Shown one piece after another: positions 1-8,554 of a stretch of DNA of 64,000 nt. The stretch lies in contig DAOLES010000003.1 in NCBI GenBank assembly GCA_035326705.1, positions 248,001 through 312,000 of the forward strand, given 5' to 3'. Made by a program: the position numbers and the translations under genes. This stretch comes from Oligoflexia bacterium. GTDB taxonomy: Bacteria > Bdellovibrionota_G > JALEGL01. Every line of letters begins with the position of its first letter. The stretch's first letter is position 1. The notes beneath the pieces are model-generated. The model saw only the letters and a list, made by a program, of their open reading frames with translations. It made no database searches and had not been told where the DNA came from.

Positions 1-466
1 TAGCTTCTTCTAAACTATGAACGTAACCATTTTTGGGTTGTGGAACACCAATTTTATTCATGGCTTGCTTAAAACGTTCTCTATTTTCTGCTTTTTCAAT
101 GGATTCAATGTTGGCTCCAATCACTTCTACATTGTAGGCTTCCAACACACCTTCTTTAGATAAATCCATGGCCAAGTTCAAGGCCGTTTGCCCCCCCATG
201 GTTGACAACAATGCATCAGGACGCTCTTTTTCAATAATTTTACTCAAGGTCTCAACATTTAAAGGTTCAATATAGGTTACATCAGAGTATATGGGGTCAG
301 TCATGATGGTTGCAGGATTGGAGTTCACCAAGATAACCTTATACCCCTCTTCTTTAAGCGCTTTTAATGCTTGGGTTCCGCTATAATCAAACTCACAGGC
401 CTGACCAATGACAATTGGGCCAGAGCCAATGACTAAAATACTTTTTATATCAGTTCTTTTTCCCAC
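1..466 (-). CDS. carB: Carbamoyl-phosphate synthase large subunit, N-terminal part (runs off the window)
   Basis: This is the first 155 residues of CarB, which makes carbamoyl phosphate from bicarbonate, ATP and ammonia passed from CarA, feeding pyrimidine and arginine synthesis in the cytoplasm. The start of the first ATP-grasp half is clear: a KRTDIKSILVIGSGPIVIGQ-type N terminus, then the EFDYSG motif and STMGGQTALNLA. I place the start at the GTG at 464-466, preceded by a GGGATGAG stretch. It overlaps the end of the upstream gene by 17 bases, so translation is probably coupled. The rest of the gene lies beyond the left edge. Confidence 0.93.
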   Translation of the reverse strand, partial: MGKRTDIKSILVIGSGPIVIGQACEFDYSGTQALKALKEEGYKVILVNSNPATIMTDPIYSDVTYIEPLNVETLSKIIEKERPDALLSTMGGQTALNLAMDLSKEGVLEAYNVEVIGANIESIEKAENRERFKQAMNKIGVPQPKNGYVHSLEEA

Positions 467-1124
467 TTTTTATCTCATCCCTTAATTGTTTGATTTTTTC
501 CAACGAATAAATCTCTTTGATATCCACATGTGAAAACTGTTGGCGCCTGTGTGCCATATAAGCAAAATCTAGAACCGTGGATATATTTTTTCTAACCAAA
601 TGTTGGTTGTTTTTAAGTTCTTTTTTAATCAGGCTACTTGCTTCAACGCTATGGGCAAAAATTGTATCCATGATAAAAACTTTATCTTGGTATTTAAAAA
701 TCCGTGCATCAATCACTTGGTTTTTATTTAATCCTAGCAGAGCTTTCTCTTCAATACAGGATTGATCCAAAGTGTATGCAGCTTTAGGTTGGTATAAAAG
801 ATCTTCTAAAATATATTTTTTAATATTTTTTATATTGAATAAACTGCGTTGACTCTCCAACAAGGCTTGTAAAAAGTCTTTATCCATATCAACTTCTTGA
901 TGGGCTTTTGCAAAATGCTCAGCTGGGGTTTCTCTTTCTTCGTCTAAAATACGATCCAAAAGATACCACTCTAAAAAGCCAGAAATTTTAAGTTCATAAT
1001 CTGGTTCATCTTCAAATGCTTTTCCAGCCTCATCAAAATAATCTTTCTTAGCCTCAGAAAATTCTTTCTGATAGCGTTCATCAGAAAAAAAATCTGCTAT
1101 TTGTCCCAAAATTTCTTTATACAT
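450..1124 (-). CDS. Conserved unknown protein between carA and carB
   Basis: This 224-residue, highly charged protein has no signal peptide or membrane segment and no catalytic motif I recognise. It is predicted to be mostly helical and cytoplasmic. Its start overlaps the end of carA by 28 bases and its end overlaps the start of carB by 17 bases, so it is embedded in the carAB transcription unit. That position suggests a role linked to carbamoyl-phosphate synthase or co-regulation with it, but this is inference only. I cannot assign a family. Confidence 0.85.
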   Translation of the reverse strand: MYKEILGQIADFFSDERYQKEFSEAKKDYFDEAGKAFEDEPDYELKISGFLEWYLLDRILDEERETPAEHFAKAHQEVDMDKDFLQALLESQRSLFNIKNIKKYILEDLLYQPKAAYTLDQSCIEEKALLGLNKNQVIDARIFKYQDKVFIMDTIFAHSVEASSLIKKELKNNQHLVRKNISTVLDFAYMAHRRQQFSHVDIKEIYSLEKIKQLRDEIKSGKKN

Positions 1125-2206
1125 CGCTTAAAATCCTCAAAAATATACTCTGCATCATTAGGGCCAGGAGATGCTTCTGGATGATATTGTATAGATTGCA
1201 AAGCAATCGATTCAATATCAAAACCTTCCACTGTATTATCACTTAAATGGATATGGGTTAATCGTAAATCTTTGTATTTTTTTTCACCCTCTTTTTTTAA
1301 ACTTTGAGCATCTACTGCAAAACCATGGTTTTGCGAAGTAATTTCAATCTTATTTTTAATTGCATTATGAACCGGGTGATTCCCACCATGATGACCAAAA
1401 TCTAACTTATAGGTCTTAGCTCCCAAGGCCAAAGCTAAAATTTGATGCCCTAAACAAATGCCTAAAAGAGGAAACTGACCAAAACATTGTTGTAAAACTT
1501 CCGGCAAACCCTGTACGGCATCTGGATCACCCGGACCATTAGAAACCAAGATTCCTTTTGGATTGTATGTCGCTATCTGCTCAAAACTGGTGTTGTATGG
1601 TACCACTTGCACTTTAAAGCCCAACGCTGCAAGTTTACGCAATATATTATGTTTAACCCCACAGTCTATCACCACTATGCAATCTTGACTTTGGCTGTCT
1701 GGATTCCATGTGTATGGTTGCTTACAACTCACCTCTCCTACCAAAGCTGTGCCTTGCATATCAGGAATATCGCCAAGTTTTGCTTTTAGATCCGCAATGT
1801 CATGCTCACCACAAGCAACAACACATTTCATGGCCCCTTTTTCACGAATTTTTAAGGTGATATAACGGGTATCCAATCCTTCAACCCCAACGACATTATT
1901 TTCTTTTAAATAATCAGCTAAGCTGGCTTCATTGGCATAATGACTGGGGTAATTAACATAACTACCCACCACTAAAGCACTGGCCCAAATATTTTTGGAC
2001 TCCCAGTCTTGGTTATTGGTGCCGTAGCTCCCAATCATAGGATAAGTTAAAGTCAAAACTTGGCCACAATAGGATGGATCGGTTAACATCTCCTGATAGC
2101 CAGTCATAGACGTATTAAACACCAACTCGCCACAGGCTACTCCCTGTGCACCAAAGCCTTTACCATGCATGACGGTACCATCTTCCAATAATAAAGTTGC
2201 TTTCAT
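1097..2206 (-). CDS. carA: Carbamoyl-phosphate synthase small subunit (glutaminase)
   Basis: CarA hydrolyses glutamine and passes ammonia to CarB. The N-terminal CPSase small-chain domain (LEDGTVMHGKGFGA, MTGYQEMLTDPSY) is followed by a class I glutamine amidotransferase domain. The nucleophile is the cysteine of GICLGHQ, at about residue 251, and the His-Glu pair lies in QYHPEASPGP. The start at 2206 is chosen because a GGAG sits nine bases upstream; longer in-frame starts reach into pyrC. The ATG lies one base after the pyrC stop codon. Length (369 residues) is normal for the family. Confidence 0.95.
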   Translation of the reverse strand: MKATLLLEDGTVMHGKGFGAQGVACGELVFNTSMTGYQEMLTDPSYCGQVLTLTYPMIGSYGTNNQDWESKNIWASALVVGSYVNYPSHYANEASLADYLKENNVVGVEGLDTRYITLKIREKGAMKCVVACGEHDIADLKAKLGDIPDMQGTALVGEVSCKQPYTWNPDSQSQDCIVVIDCGVKHNILRKLAALGFKVQVVPYNTSFEQIATYNPKGILVSNGPGDPDAVQGLPEVLQQCFGQFPLLGICLGHQILALALGAKTYKLDFGHHGGNHPVHNAIKNKIEITSQNHGFAVDAQSLKKEGEKKYKDLRLTHIHLSDNTVEGFDIESIALQSIQYHPEASPGPNDAEYIFEDFKRCIKKFWDK

Positions 2207-2207
2207 A

Positions 2208-3497
2208 TCAGTATTCTCCATAAACCATTTTCCCCTCAACAAATGTCATCAAGACTTTTCCGTACAAATCAATATCCCATAAAGGTGAGTTACTCGATTT
2301 AGAAAAATTATGACTTTGACTCAACCTTTCTCCCTTTTTTTGCACAAAAACACATAAATCCGCTTTGCTGCCCGGACTTAATGAACCTGCATCCAAGTGG
2401 GCTAACTTGGCTGGTTGTGTGCTCATTCTGGCAATCAAATTAATCAAACTTATCTTACCTTCATTGACCATCTGTAAACTACTCGCTAAAGCCGTTTGCA
2501 AGCCTAAAATCCCGTTGGGTGCACTGCAAAACTCATGACTTTTTTCATCTTCTGTATGTGGGGCATGGTCCGTTGCAATAACATCAATGAGGCCTTCTGC
2601 CAATGCTGCCTGCAAAATTTTATTATCTGCATCATGTCGCAAAGGCGGGTACATTTTGGCATTACTTTGATATTTTAAAATACTTTGGGTTGTTAAAAAT
2701 AAATGATGTGGGCAAACTTCAGCACTGATATTAGCCATCTTTGGTTTTACTTTACGCAAGATTTCAATGGATTCTTTGCATGACAAATGCGCCAAATGCA
2801 AATGACATCCGGTTTCACCAGCCAAGGTGATGCTTCTTAAGACATCCAAAGTTTCAACATCACTATCTAAACCCTCTAAGCCTAGTTTTTCTGCAACATC
2901 ACCATTACTGATGGTGGTTTTTCCTTTTGAAACCTCTAAATCTTCACAATGTTCAATAATTGGAACCTTTAATTGCGCAGCGACTTGCATTGCATTTTTA
3001 AACACTTGCGTTTCTTTACAGGGTCGGCCGTCATCTGAAAACGCAACACATCCTGCTGTCTTTAAGTCCTGCAAGGGGGCCATCTGCTCTCCCATTAATG
3101 ACTTAGATATAGCTCCCACCGGATAAACATGACACAAAGCTTCTTTTTTAGCTTTTTCAACAATATAGCGCGTGATTTCAACATTATCATTGGGGGGATA
3201 GGTATTGGGCATACACATTACTGATGTATAACCTCCAGCCACCGCGGCCAAAGAACCGCTTTTTAAATCTTCCTTATGGACTTGTCCTGGGTCTCTAAAA
3301 TGAACATGCATATCCACTAAACCTGGTGCTATAAAACTGTTCTCATCAAGATCAATACTTTGATCAACAGAATAAACTTTTTCTTGCGGATCAACAATTG
3401 CCTCAATCACAGAGTCATTGATTAAAATATTTTTTTTAGCATTTAAATTCTGACTGGGATCAACAACATGCGCTCCTCTGATTAATATCTTCATCAA
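2208..3497 (-). CDS. pyrC: Dihydroorotase, class I
   Basis: This amidohydrolase cyclises carbamoyl aspartate to dihydroorotate, the third step of pyrimidine synthesis. The metal-binding HVHFRDPG motif lies near residue 65, and the later ATDHAPH motif supplies further metal and catalytic residues. The FSDDGRP and EHCED segments are also typical. At 429 residues it matches the long class I form rather than the shorter E. coli PyrC. It overlaps pyrB by four bases (ATGA). Two adjacent ATG codons make the start ambiguous by one residue. Confidence 0.95.
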   Translation of the reverse strand: MMKILIRGAHVVDPSQNLNAKKNILINDSVIEAIVDPQEKVYSVDQSIDLDENSFIAPGLVDMHVHFRDPGQVHKEDLKSGSLAAVAGGYTSVMCMPNTYPPNDNVEITRYIVEKAKKEALCHVYPVGAISKSLMGEQMAPLQDLKTAGCVAFSDDGRPCKETQVFKNAMQVAAQLKVPIIEHCEDLEVSKGKTTISNGDVAEKLGLEGLDSDVETLDVLRSITLAGETGCHLHLAHLSCKESIEILRKVKPKMANISAEVCPHHLFLTTQSILKYQSNAKMYPPLRHDADNKILQAALAEGLIDVIATDHAPHTEDEKSHEFCSAPNGILGLQTALASSLQMVNEGKISLINLIARMSTQPAKLAHLDAGSLSPGSKADLCVFVQKKGERLSQSHNFSKSSNSPLWDIDLYGKVLMTFVEGKMVYGEY

Positions 3498-4420
3498 GTG
3501 TGCCCTCCAAGCAAGGTATCAAAAATGGCCATACGGATAAAAACACCGTTTTTCACTTGTTTCCAGATAAGGCATCTGGAGTCTTGCAAGACCACCTCAT
3601 CAATCTCAACATTTCTTCTAAACGGTCCTGGATGCAGAATGAAAGCATTTGAACGCAATAATTTTAGACGCTGTTTATCTAAACCATACTTTTTTAAATA
3701 ACTTTTATTTTCGGTATGTAAATTGTGTTGCGCAATGACTTGTTCACTCCAGCGTTCATCTTGCGCTCTAAGCATCATGACCACATCACACGTGGCAATG
3801 GCTTGATCTAAATCATCTTTGTATTCTAGATTGGCAATAGTTTCTTTCGATTGCAAAAATTCTGGCACATAGGCCCAACACTGAGCTTGCATTTTGTGCA
3901 TCAACTTTACGTTAGATCTGACCACTCTGCTGTGTGCAACATCACCAACAAATAAAACTTTTAATCCCGCCAATGAAACATTGTTTTGCTGTAAGGTAAA
4001 CACATCCAACAAAGCTTGACTGGGGTGACCTTGTTTTCCATCCCCAGCGTTAATTAAGACCACATCTTTAGGTAAATCATTCATTAAATTAAGATAGTAT
4101 TGATCTTGAGGATGTCTAACCACAAAACAACGAATACCGGTAGCATATAGCGTTAACAAAGTATCCAGTAAACTTTCACCCTTTTCTGCGCTGCTGTGCT
4201 TGGCATACAAGTACATGGGCCTATGATTTAAATGTTTAGCAGCCAGTTCAAATGAAACTCGAGTACGCGTACTGTTTTCCCAAAAACATAAGGCAATATC
4301 TTCACCATATCTGGCAGTTGTTAAGTTGTTTGGATGTGAGTAAAATTCACGTGCTTTTTGAAAAATACGGTTAATATCATTCAGACTTAAATCATCAGTA
4401 TTAAGCAGTTCCCTCGACAT
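3494..4420 (-). CDS. pyrB: Aspartate carbamoyltransferase catalytic subunit
   Basis: PyrB joins carbamoyl phosphate and aspartate, the committed step of pyrimidine synthesis. The carbamoyl-phosphate-binding motif STRTRVSFE lies near residue 51, and HPSQALLDVFT and the C-terminal HPGPFRRNVE motif are all present. Length (308 residues) is normal. No pyrI regulatory subunit is next to it; the companion is a class I dihydroorotase, a pairing known from bacteria with PyrB-PyrC complexes. It lies four bases after the small membrane-protein gene and overlaps pyrC by four bases. Confidence 0.95.
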   Translation of the reverse strand: MSRELLNTDDLSLNDINRIFQKAREFYSHPNNLTTARYGEDIALCFWENSTRTRVSFELAAKHLNHRPMYLYAKHSSAEKGESLLDTLLTLYATGIRCFVVRHPQDQYYLNLMNDLPKDVVLINAGDGKQGHPSQALLDVFTLQQNNVSLAGLKVLFVGDVAHSRVVRSNVKLMHKMQAQCWAYVPEFLQSKETIANLEYKDDLDQAIATCDVVMMLRAQDERWSEQVIAQHNLHTENKSYLKKYGLDKQRLKLLRSNAFILHPGPFRRNVEIDEVVLQDSRCLIWKQVKNGVFIRMAIFDTLLGGHT

Positions 4421-4424
4421 AAGC

Positions 4425-4814
4425 CTAGTAAATGGCTCTTTCTTTTTCTAAATTAAATGTTAACCTACGCTTTTGACCAAAACCCCAGTCAATAATGGGT
4501 TGCCACTTTAAAATAATTTCAACATAACCTTCATATTTATTAATTTGAATATCATCTGGCTTAATGACTACATCCAATTTTCTACGAGCTGCCTCAACAA
4601 TCGCCGATTTTACAACATAAACATCTTGTCTTTTGGCTTGAAACGAGGCTTCACCTAAAATTTCAAGCAGTTGGGAACGGGTTTTAACGATAGGAAAATA
4701 CTTAACTGAAGCATAAACCCCAAAAGCCAAAACAAAAAAAAACACATATTGAAAGAAATTGAAATTAACTTTACCAAACTGGAAATGAGAACAAGAATAA
4801 GAAGAACGTTTCAT
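4425..4814 (-). CDS. Small single-pass membrane protein upstream of pyrB
   Basis: This 129-residue protein has a basic N terminus, one hydrophobic segment at about residues 19-38 and a soluble tail of about 90 residues. The tail resembles the small extracytoplasmic domains of DUF4845-like proteins only in general shape. It ends four bases before pyrB and appears to be the first gene of the pyr transcription unit, but nothing in its sequence points to pyrimidine metabolism. The function is unknown. Confidence 0.7.
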   Translation of the reverse strand: MKRSSYSCSHFQFGKVNFNFFQYVFFFVLAFGVYASVKYFPIVKTRSQLLEILGEASFQAKRQDVYVVKSAIVEAARRKLDVVIKPDDIQINKYEGYVEIILKWQPIIDWGFGQKRRLTFNLEKERAIY

Positions 4815-4894
4815 CTTAAAGAGACGCTATATCAAAAACAACACTAGGATCAATTTCTTTTTTTGTTTTTAGATTAATCCAACATCGTTAATCA

Positions 4895-5317
4895 CTATCT
4901 TATTGATTTACTTTGTAATTTAATAAAAAACTTTTGCCGCAAATTAAGGATAGAATCCGCAATAATCTTTGCATTGGATTTTTGATAACCTCCTGAAAGG
5001 ACCATGACAATTGGAGTATTATGTTCAAATGCATACTTAAAGACTATTTCATCTCTTTTTATTATCTCATCCTTCTTAAGATTTAATAAGCCCAAACGAT
5101 CTCCAGCTAAAACATCCGTTCCTGCATTATAAAATATCAAGTCAAAATTATGGGCTATGTTTTGTAATGCCTCTGTTAAGCTTTCTAAGTATTCCTTACC
5201 ATCCGTGTAACTATCCAGAGGTACCTTGTAATCGACATTCTTTTGCGCTTCTAAATCGCCGGGGAAAACATCCTGGTTATACATATCCAGTAAAAATACT
5301 TTATCGTTATTTTTAAT
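4895..5317 (-). pseudogene. C-terminal fragment of an HDAC11-like (class IV) histone-deacetylase-family protein
   Basis: The frame encodes the C-terminal part of an acetylpolyamine amidohydrolase/HDAC11-type deacetylase: LDMYNQDVFPGD, then YNAGTDVLAGDRLG (containing one zinc-ligand Asp), then KRDE and LSGGYQK (the catalytic Tyr region) and ADSILNL. The N-terminal half, with the His-His and Asp-x-His catalytic centre, is missing. Going upstream, the HDAC-like frame stays open only to about 5317 and is cut by a stop inside the first extra copy of the lepA 3' end. The first internal Met is at 5284. It is probably a dead remnant created by the rearrangement next to lepA. Confidence 0.8.
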
Positions 5318-5358
5318 CTATTTTCAATATCGCTAAAAACGCTTCTTGTGGCACTTCT
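5310..5358 (-). repeat. Extra copy 1 of the lepA 3' end
   Basis: These 49 bases repeat the last part of lepA, including its stop codon and up to five bases after it, matching 5646-5694. The copy abuts the truncated HDAC-like frame on one side and hairpin element B1 on the other. The base sequence TCGTTATTTT to its left (from 5304) is also found left of copy 2 (from 5474), so the duplicated unit extends a little beyond lepA. Confidence 0.95.
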
Positions 5359-5379
5359 CCCGCTTCGCTCTTTTTTTAT

Positions 5380-5462
5380 GGGAAAAAACGCTTTTCCCCT
5401 CTTGTCCAAGACGCGGTCTTGGACAATTCACCCTTTTGCGCTCGACATCGATATAAAATCTC
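5380..5462 (+). repeat. Two-hairpin repeat element, family B copy 1
   Basis: Hairpin H1 has arms GGGAAAA (5380-5386) and TTTTCCC (5392-5398). After a short CTC-type linker comes H2, with left arm TTGTCCAAGAC (5402-5412), loop GCG and a perfectly complementary 11-base right arm (5416-5426). A conserved tail follows: TTCACCC, TTTTGCG, then ATCGATATAAAATCTC. Upstream is CCCGCTTCGCTC plus a T-run, shared with copy 2. The orientation given is that of the tail. Confidence 0.85.
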
Positions 5463-5484
5463 GTCTCGCAAATTCGTTATTTTC

Positions 5485-5537
5485 AATCTATTTTCAATAT
5501 CGCTAAAAACGCTTCTTGTGGCACTTCTACGTTGCCT
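5485..5537 (-). repeat. Extra copy 2 of the lepA 3' end
   Basis: These 53 bases are identical to 5651-5703, the true end of lepA. The distance from copy 1 is 170 bases and to the genuine gene end 166 bases, so the region reads as two tandem units of roughly 168 bases, each made of a lepA tail plus a two-hairpin element. Confidence 0.95.
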
Positions 5538-5562
5538 CCCGCTTCGCTCCTTTTTTTAAGAA

Positions 5563-5637
5563 GGGCTCACGCCCCTCTCAAAACACAAACCGCGTTTGTG
5601 TTTTTTCACTCCCTTGCACTCGTCTGCTTTGACAGAC
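5563..5637 (+). repeat. Two-hairpin repeat element, family B copy 2 (divergent stems)
   Basis: The architecture matches copy 1 but with different stem sequences. H1 pairs GGGC (5563-5566) with GCCC (5571-5574) around a TCAC loop. H2 pairs AAAACACAAAC (5580-5590) with its exact complement (5594-5604) around a CGC loop. A TTCAC-type linker and CCCTTGC follow. A further small hairpin, GTCTG/CAGAC (5622-5637), replaces the usual tail. Only the pairing, the loop and the flanks are conserved with copy 1. Confidence 0.75.
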
Positions 5638-5648
5638 TCGTGTACTTT

Positions 5649-7454
5649 TTAATCTATTTTCAATATCGCTAAAAACGCTTCTTGTGGCACTTCTACGTTG
5701 CCTAAACGCTTCATGCGTTTTTTGCCTTCTTTTTGTTTTTCTAGCAATTTACGTTTGCGGCTTAAGTCTCCACCATAACATTTGGCGGTTACGTTTTTAC
5801 GCATAGCAGAGATGCTTTCTCTGGATACAATTTTATTACCAATGGCTGCTTGAATGGCCACTTCATACATTTGCCTTGGAATCACTTCTTTTAGTTTTTT
5901 GGCCAACTCACGGCCTCTATAGTATGCATTATCTTTATGCACAATTAAGGATAGGGCATCTATGGAATCACCATTAATCAACATATCCATCTTCACCATG
6001 TTTGAACGCTCATAGCGATCAAATTCATAATCTAAAGATGAATAGCCTTTGGATACAGATTTAAGTTTATCGTAAAAATCAAAAACCACTTCACTCAAAG
6101 GTAAATCATAGGTTAGAACCACCCTGCTTTGACTGGCATATTCCATGCTGATTTGCCTACCGCGTTTATCTTGGCAAAGTTTCATGATGCCACCCACGTA
6201 ATCACTGGGAGTATGAATGGTTGCTTTGATGATGGGCTCAGAAATATAATCAATCTCTTGGGGTTCTGGCATTAAGGCTGGGTTATCCAGATACATCACA
6301 GTCCCATCCGTCTTGGTTATTTGATAAACCACTGTTGGCGCTGTAGTGATGACGGACATGTCATACTCTCGCTCCAGTCGCTCCTGAATAATTTCCATGT
6401 GCAATAGCCCTAAGAAACCACATCTAAAACCAAAACCCAGTGCTGTTGAAGTTTCCGCTTCAAAACTAAATGACGAATCATTGAGTCTTAATTTTTCTAA
6501 AGCATCACGTAATTCATCAAAATTTTGATCGGCGGTAGGGAAAATACCACAAAATACAGTGGGTTTAACTTCCTGAAAACCAGGAAAAGCCTGCTTACAA
6601 GGTTTAGCCGCTAATGTTACCGTATCTCCAACTTTTGCTTCTGTGACTTCTTTGATGGATGCAGAAAAAAATCCCACTTCTCCGGCTTCTATGCTTTGCA
6701 TTTGTAAAGGCTTTGGCGTTAATACCCCCACTTGGTCTACGTCATATTTTTTACCGGTAGACATAAATTGAACTTTACTGCCTTTGACAATTTTACCGCT
6801 AACCACTTTAACCAATGAAATGACCCCCAAATAAGCGTCATACCAACTGTCAAACAACAATGCTTTTAAGCTATCTTCATCTGGATCAATCTTAGGCGGG
6901 GGGAGTTTTTCTACAATTTGCTCCAACAGCTCTACCACGTTGGTGCCATCCTTGGCACTGATGGCAATGGTATCTGACGTATCTAGACCTATGATTTCTT
7001 CTACTTCTTCTTTAATTCGCTCTGGGTCAGCGTTGGGTAAATCAACTTTATTCAAGGCTAAAATAATTTCTAAATCTTGTGAAATCGCTTCATAGGTATG
7101 AGCCAATGTTTGTGCTTGCACTCCTTGTGAGGCATCCACCAATAACACTGCCCCTTCACAGGCAGCCAAACTGCGTGAAACCTCATAAGAAAAATCCACA
7201 TGCCCCGGTGTATCAATTAAATTAAGTTGATAGGTCTCACCATTTTTTGCTTTATATAGCATGCGAGCAGCTTGGGCTTTAATGGTAATCCCACGTTCAC
7301 GCTCTAGGTCCATACCATCCAGATATTGCGCCTTCATATTTCTGTTTTCAACGGCGCCACAGATCTCTAAAAAACGATCCGCAAGCGTAGACTTACCATG
7401 ATCAATATGGGCAATGATACTAAAGTTTCTAATATTTTCTTTTTTAAACGACAT
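5649..7454 (-). CDS. lepA: Elongation factor 4 (back-translocating GTPase)
   Basis: LepA is a ribosome-associated GTPase that remobilises stalled ribosomes. The N terminus carries the P-loop AHIDHGKST (about residues 15-23), the RGITIK switch I motif, DTPGHVDFS and NKVDLP. The C-terminal LepA-specific domain includes RREL-like RGRELAKKLKEVIPRQ and the GGDLSRKRKLL segment. At 601 residues it is full length. The last ~53 bases exist in two further copies downstream. LepA often precedes lepB; here the window's lepB lies elsewhere. Confidence 0.97.
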   Translation of the reverse strand: MSFKKENIRNFSIIAHIDHGKSTLADRFLEICGAVENRNMKAQYLDGMDLERERGITIKAQAARMLYKAKNGETYQLNLIDTPGHVDFSYEVSRSLAACEGAVLLVDASQGVQAQTLAHTYEAISQDLEIILALNKVDLPNADPERIKEEVEEIIGLDTSDTIAISAKDGTNVVELLEQIVEKLPPPKIDPDEDSLKALLFDSWYDAYLGVISLVKVVSGKIVKGSKVQFMSTGKKYDVDQVGVLTPKPLQMQSIEAGEVGFFSASIKEVTEAKVGDTVTLAAKPCKQAFPGFQEVKPTVFCGIFPTADQNFDELRDALEKLRLNDSSFSFEAETSTALGFGFRCGFLGLLHMEIIQERLEREYDMSVITTAPTVVYQITKTDGTVMYLDNPALMPEPQEIDYISEPIIKATIHTPSDYVGGIMKLCQDKRGRQISMEYASQSRVVLTYDLPLSEVVFDFYDKLKSVSKGYSSLDYEFDRYERSNMVKMDMLINGDSIDALSLIVHKDNAYYRGRELAKKLKEVIPRQMYEVAIQAAIGNKIVSRESISAMRKNVTAKCYGGDLSRKRKLLEKQKEGKKRMKRLGNVEVPQEAFLAILKID

Positions 7455-7561
7455 GTTAATTCATGGCTAACTATCTTATTTCCACAAAAGCCACAATAAA
7501 TATACTAGCCCTATGCGTTTAAAACCTTTATTTATAGGTAGCACGTTACTTTGGTTGTAAC

Positions 7562-7732
7562 TTAGAAGGTCATTTGGCCAGGGATTTCATTTTCGTATTC
7601 TTTTAAAACCAAGTCAATGCCTTGACGGATATACTCAGCAATGGGGACTTTGGTTTTTTTGTTCAACAACTTGAGCATTTCGTTTTGTTCTTCAGTAATG
7701 TAAACCGTGGTTGATATTTTTTTACGTGACAT
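7562..7732 (-). CDS. Small ribbon-helix-helix DNA-binding protein
   Basis: A 56-residue protein beginning MSRKKISTTVYIT, which fits the beta strand of a ribbon-helix-helix fold, followed by a helix-turn-helix pair (EQNEMLKLLNKKT, PIAEYIRQGIDLVL). It should bind DNA as a dimer. The start at 7732 is chosen because AAAGGA lies eight bases upstream; a longer reading frame upstream has no such site and a poor N terminus. No toxin-like partner is adjacent, so an orphan regulator is more likely than an antitoxin. Confidence 0.8.
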   Translation of the reverse strand: MSRKKISTTVYITEEQNEMLKLLNKKTKVPIAEYIRQGIDLVLKEYENEIPGQMTF

Positions 7733-7927
7733 TGCGTGTATCCTTTGTACAATAAAAATTAAATTGCCATTGATTGCCCTATGTTTCCATATATATAGTG
7801 CAAAATCAAGCTTTAATACAGCTTTTATTTTTTTCATAAATACTTAATAAAAAAGAATTAATTTTATTTTTTACTTTTTTATAAAAAATGGTAAACTTTT
7901 ATATATACTTAAGGTTTTACTTTTATT

Positions 7928-8554
7928 ATGAAATCAATTTTAATTTATATTTTACTTTTTAATGCTGCTTTTTGCGTTTTTTCGCCGATACACGCCAATT
8001 CCTTGTATGTGTACTACGTCAATGGCAAAAAAGTATACACCAACGCCCCACCCAACCATGTAAAAGCAGAAAAAAAAACGCTTAAATCTTCTCGTATTAT
8101 TGTTCAACACAGTCTTGATAAAAAACAAACGCAATCCCCTCCCCAACAAATCACAGAGCTTATTCACAGCCTTGCTCCTAAATACAATGTTTCAGTAGCC
8201 TTAGCCAAAGCAGTCATTAAAGCAGAATCTAATTTTGACCCTTTGGCTGTCTCTAAAAAAGGTGCCCAAGGTTTAATGCAATTGATGCCAAAAACGGCTG
8301 CTCAGTTGCAAGTGGAAAACTCTTTTGATCCTGAACAAAACATACGCGCCGGACTAAAACTTTTACGCACCTTACTTAGCCAATACCAAGATATGGATCA
8401 CGCTTTAGCTGCCTACAATGCTGGAACCACGGCAGTCAACAAATACAAAGGCGTCCCCCCCTATCAAGAAACTATTGACTATATTAAAAAGGTAAGACAG
8501 TATTACGCTTACTTTGAAACCAGCAATGCCGCAACAACACTACAATCCTTCTAA
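7928..8554 (+). CDS. Secreted lytic transglycosylase (SLT domain)
   Basis: After a signal peptide (about residues 1-23, cleaved after HAN or nearby) comes a short DUF4124-like segment with YVNGKKVYTNAPP. The C-terminal half is a soluble lytic transglycosylase domain: the catalytic Glu lies in KAVIKAESNFDP, then GAQGLMQLMPKTA and AAYNAGTTAV, all hallmark motifs. It should cleave peptidoglycan in the periplasm to form 1,6-anhydromuropeptides. The 3' end overlaps the start of pgsA by about 29 bases. Confidence 0.92.
   Translation: MKSILIYILLFNAAFCVFSPIHANSLYVYYVNGKKVYTNAPPNHVKAEKKTLKSSRIIVQHSLDKKQTQSPPQQITELIHSLAPKYNVSVALAKAVIKAESNFDPLAVSKKGAQGLMQLMPKTAAQLQVENSFDPEQNIRAGLKLLRTLLSQYQDMDHALAAYNAGTTAVNKYKGVPPYQETIDYIKKVRQYYAYFETSNAATTLQSF

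Noticed and set aside
4175..4195. TTCACCCTTTTCTGCG resembling the family B tail
   Set aside because: It lies in pyrB coding sequence and has no hairpins beside it; coincidence.
5310..5703. CRISPR-like direct repeats
   Set aside because: There are only three repeats, they are the end of a protein gene, the spacers are ~115 bases and themselves structured, and no cas genes are present.
7562..7837. RHH protein as a toxin-antitoxin antitoxin
   Set aside because: No small toxin-like gene overlaps or adjoins it on either side.
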